Part shown: piece by piece, positions 62,201 to 64,000 of the stretch
Layout: each line of letters opens with the position of its first letter
How positions within the stretch are numbered: the first letter of the stretch is position 1
From: Baylisascaris procyonis
Lineage: Eukaryota; Nematoda; Chromadorea; Rhabditida; Ascarididae
Reading direction: 5' to 3'
NCBI GenBank assembly: GCA_037389465.1
Contig: JAZARR010000089.1
Coordinates: 1,984,001-2,048,000, forward strand
Length of the DNA stretch: 64,000 nucleotides
Translations under genes and position numbers: made by a program
The notes under the pieces: model-generated
Seen by the model: the letters and a program-made list of their open reading frames with translations, nothing else
What the model was told of the DNA's origin: nothing
Databases searched by the model: none

Positions 62201-64000
62201 CTTCTATCTTAGCGGTGGAAATGGCAGTGGCGGTGCTATTTTCAAGTATTTTATAAGTCGTTATTTATGTGGAATGGTGTTGCACGATGATGATATAGCT
62301 GTGCTTATAGGGTCAGCAGTATTTCGATCATGAGGAGGTGGTATATCCGCAACAGGAAGGGATGCAGAAAGTGGTCACCGAGATGCCTTCACAAGGTCCC
62401 AGAAGGTTTGCGTTCGATGCTTTCGTTTATTACGCACACACAGCAACTATATTTATAAGTGCTGCTTGAAGTCAGTGTTAAAAAGTGTTTCTTTCGTACA
62501 TTTTCGGCGCACTTCTAGGGCAGAGGAGAGGGAGGGGGCGAATAGCTCCTGTGCTTGCTAAAGCGTGGAATATAGAAATGAGGTGCATAGAGACCCTCTT
62601 TTTGCCTTGGTCCTTACATGCATTGCTTAAACAAGGCATAAACCTCTAAAACTGGAGTAGCAAAACCAGACTTGATTAGAGGGATGATATATGATTTCAG
62701 TAACGAAAGTGGGGTATCTCCACCAACAAGCCGAGGAGGTCGCGGTCGCGGTCGAGCCTCATTAACAGCTGATTTGCCACCGGATGAGCGCCGCGTGACG
62801 ATCCTTGAAAGAAATAAGGCAGCCGCTGTACGCTATAGGAAGAGGAAGAAGGAAGAACATGACGAGATGATCACTCGTGTGCATCTACTCGAGCAAGAGA
62901 AAGTCGCCCTCTCAGTGAGTGACTTTCATTGTTTCTTAGTGGCAGGGGAATGAGAGCGCTAAGTACAGTGGAATAGGGGATAAAGGGAAGGGGATGCTAT
63001 GTCCCAATGGATGGAGGTTAGGGAAGGTAGGGAGGTAGGTGGTGGGAGGTATGGCTATGGGAGATTCGCTTAAACATTGCCTCGTGTTGTGATGTTCCTT
63101 TCCGTTGTTTCTGGTCACTCGTGTTTACTGAATTGATTGACTATTGTTTGTGACTGTAGTTTGTTACGGATTATCTCGATCTATTTTGAGGCGCATTTTT
63201 TCTCTGTTATCTTATTTCTTCTCCAAAATAAGGCAAGAATTTTTCTTAAATAGTAGAAAACCCCGATAAGGAGTGTTTATGTGTTTAATATATATGTAGG
63301 AAGTGGAAGCGGAAAGGGTAGGACAATTGTAGCGACAAATTTAACTAGTCACAAATCTGTAGAAGAATTTATGGATCATTAGCTCATCTGACCTGACCTG
63401 CATCGAAGAAGAGTTCACAAAAAAGAACAGAACGTTTGTCTTTAGAGATATCGCAGGTGGGAATTATTCGCTTTTCCTTTTCACTGCACAAAGTGCTCTA
63501 TTCGGTATTAATTGAAGAATATGTTTTAGTTGGATTTGGAGTGCAGTTTGTGGAGGTATGGAATAGAGGTGTGAGTGCATTTAAAGTAGAGTTGATATGT
63601 GAGCAATGAACGAAATGCCGTACTAGATAGAGAAGATTGGGGGATATTTCTGTCACGAATCTGAGAAAGGGAACTCAGCCTCTTTCTAAAATCATCTACT
63701 GCTTCTTTTGGTATATGAACATATTGTATGATCGATAGAACATTGGGTCGCAAGGTGGATTCGCTAGATACCAATACATGATGCGAGATCTATGAGTTCC
63801 CTATGAGGGAGGATCCGTCGTAGTTGGGTGAGATGGAAGTAATTAATCGACGAAGGGAGCTGTTCTGGTTGGATCTCAAGTGTCGTTCTTGATCTCTGTC
63901 ATATGCAGGATCCTATCTTGTCTGATGCTTTTAATGCGTTGCTAGTTTGGTACTAGGTTTGAACTGGTGTTTCAGACGCAGAATCAAGTGCTTCGACGTG
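56266..64000 (+). CDS. atf-7: ATF/CREB-family bZIP transcription factor, ATF-7-like; 3' end outside window
   Basis: A nuclear bZIP DNA-binding factor. Exons: 56266-56325, 57088-57199, 57887-58005, 58992-59156, 59877-60041, 60500-60798, 61120-61198, 61566-61709, 62311-62405, 62701-62914 and 63976 to the window end, all joining in phase to 492 codons so far. The first half has short conserved-looking segments ([30 protein letters not shown], which recalls Jun/ATF activation regions) and a Ser/Ala/Thr-rich exon at 60500. An RGGRGRGR stretch (424-431) precedes the basic region [20 protein letters not shown] (447-466) and heptads M469, L476, L483 and L490. No C2H2 finger was found. The basic region is what I recall of C. 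elegans ATF-7, a p38-MAPK target; that orthology is inference. Exon 59877 uses a TTTAAG acceptor. Confidence 0.8.
57006..57024. repeat. Short interstitial TTAGGC telomere-type repeat
   Basis: AAGCCTAAGCCTAAGCC is the complement of nearly three copies of TTAGGC, the nematode telomere repeat. It lies in intron 1 of the ATF-7-like gene. Confidence 0.6.

Overview
The window is nuclear DNA of a nematode-like animal. It is AT-rich, its genes are broken into short exons by long repeat-rich introns, and most introns run from GTAAGT/GTATGT-type donors to TTTTCAG/TTTTAG acceptors. Three genes have an acceptor-like AG 1 to 25 bases before the start codon, as expected for spliced-leader trans-splicing. 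The deduced CCT5 closely resembles nematode CCT-5, and a short run of the nematode telomere repeat TTAGGC lies in one intron. The species cannot be named from the sequence.

Layout. On the minus strand, reading from about 26.9 kb leftward: C2H2 zinc-finger gene B (26908..21361, 439 aa), its tandem paralogue gene A (10485..5169, also 439 aa), and the first exons of an EXO1-type 5' exonuclease (2263 to beyond base 1). On the plus strand, reading rightward: the chaperonin subunit CCT5 (32741..54014, 10 exons, 544 aa, complete) and an ATF-7-like bZIP transcription factor (56266 to beyond 64000, at least 12 exons, cut inside the leucine zipper). The two transcription units diverge from a 5.8-kb region that holds a 1.2-kb array of an 80-bp satellite. 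All exon models were joined by hand from reading frame, splice sites and phase, and have not been checked against transcripts.

Non-coding content. The gene A to gene B interval (10.5 to 21.4 kb) contains no gene that I can see. It carries AT microsatellites, a 100-bp (TA)n tract, a tRNA-derived SINE-like fragment, a polypurine/G-quadruplex block and other dispersed repeats. Intron 3 of gene A carries an exact 29-bp minisatellite, and its intron 2 holds a perfect 46-bp-arm hairpin. A degenerate retroelement piece with a GIY-YIG-like domain lies in intron 2 of gene B. Intron 2 of CCT5 is 10.4 kb.

Most interesting for follow-up: the perfect hairpin; a conserved 25-bp element found five times, with one common core; three NFI-like palindromes spaced exactly 26 bp apart; the zinc-finger duplication in which only one copy carries an extra N-terminal C-C-C-H module; and the excess of G10-G15 tracts.
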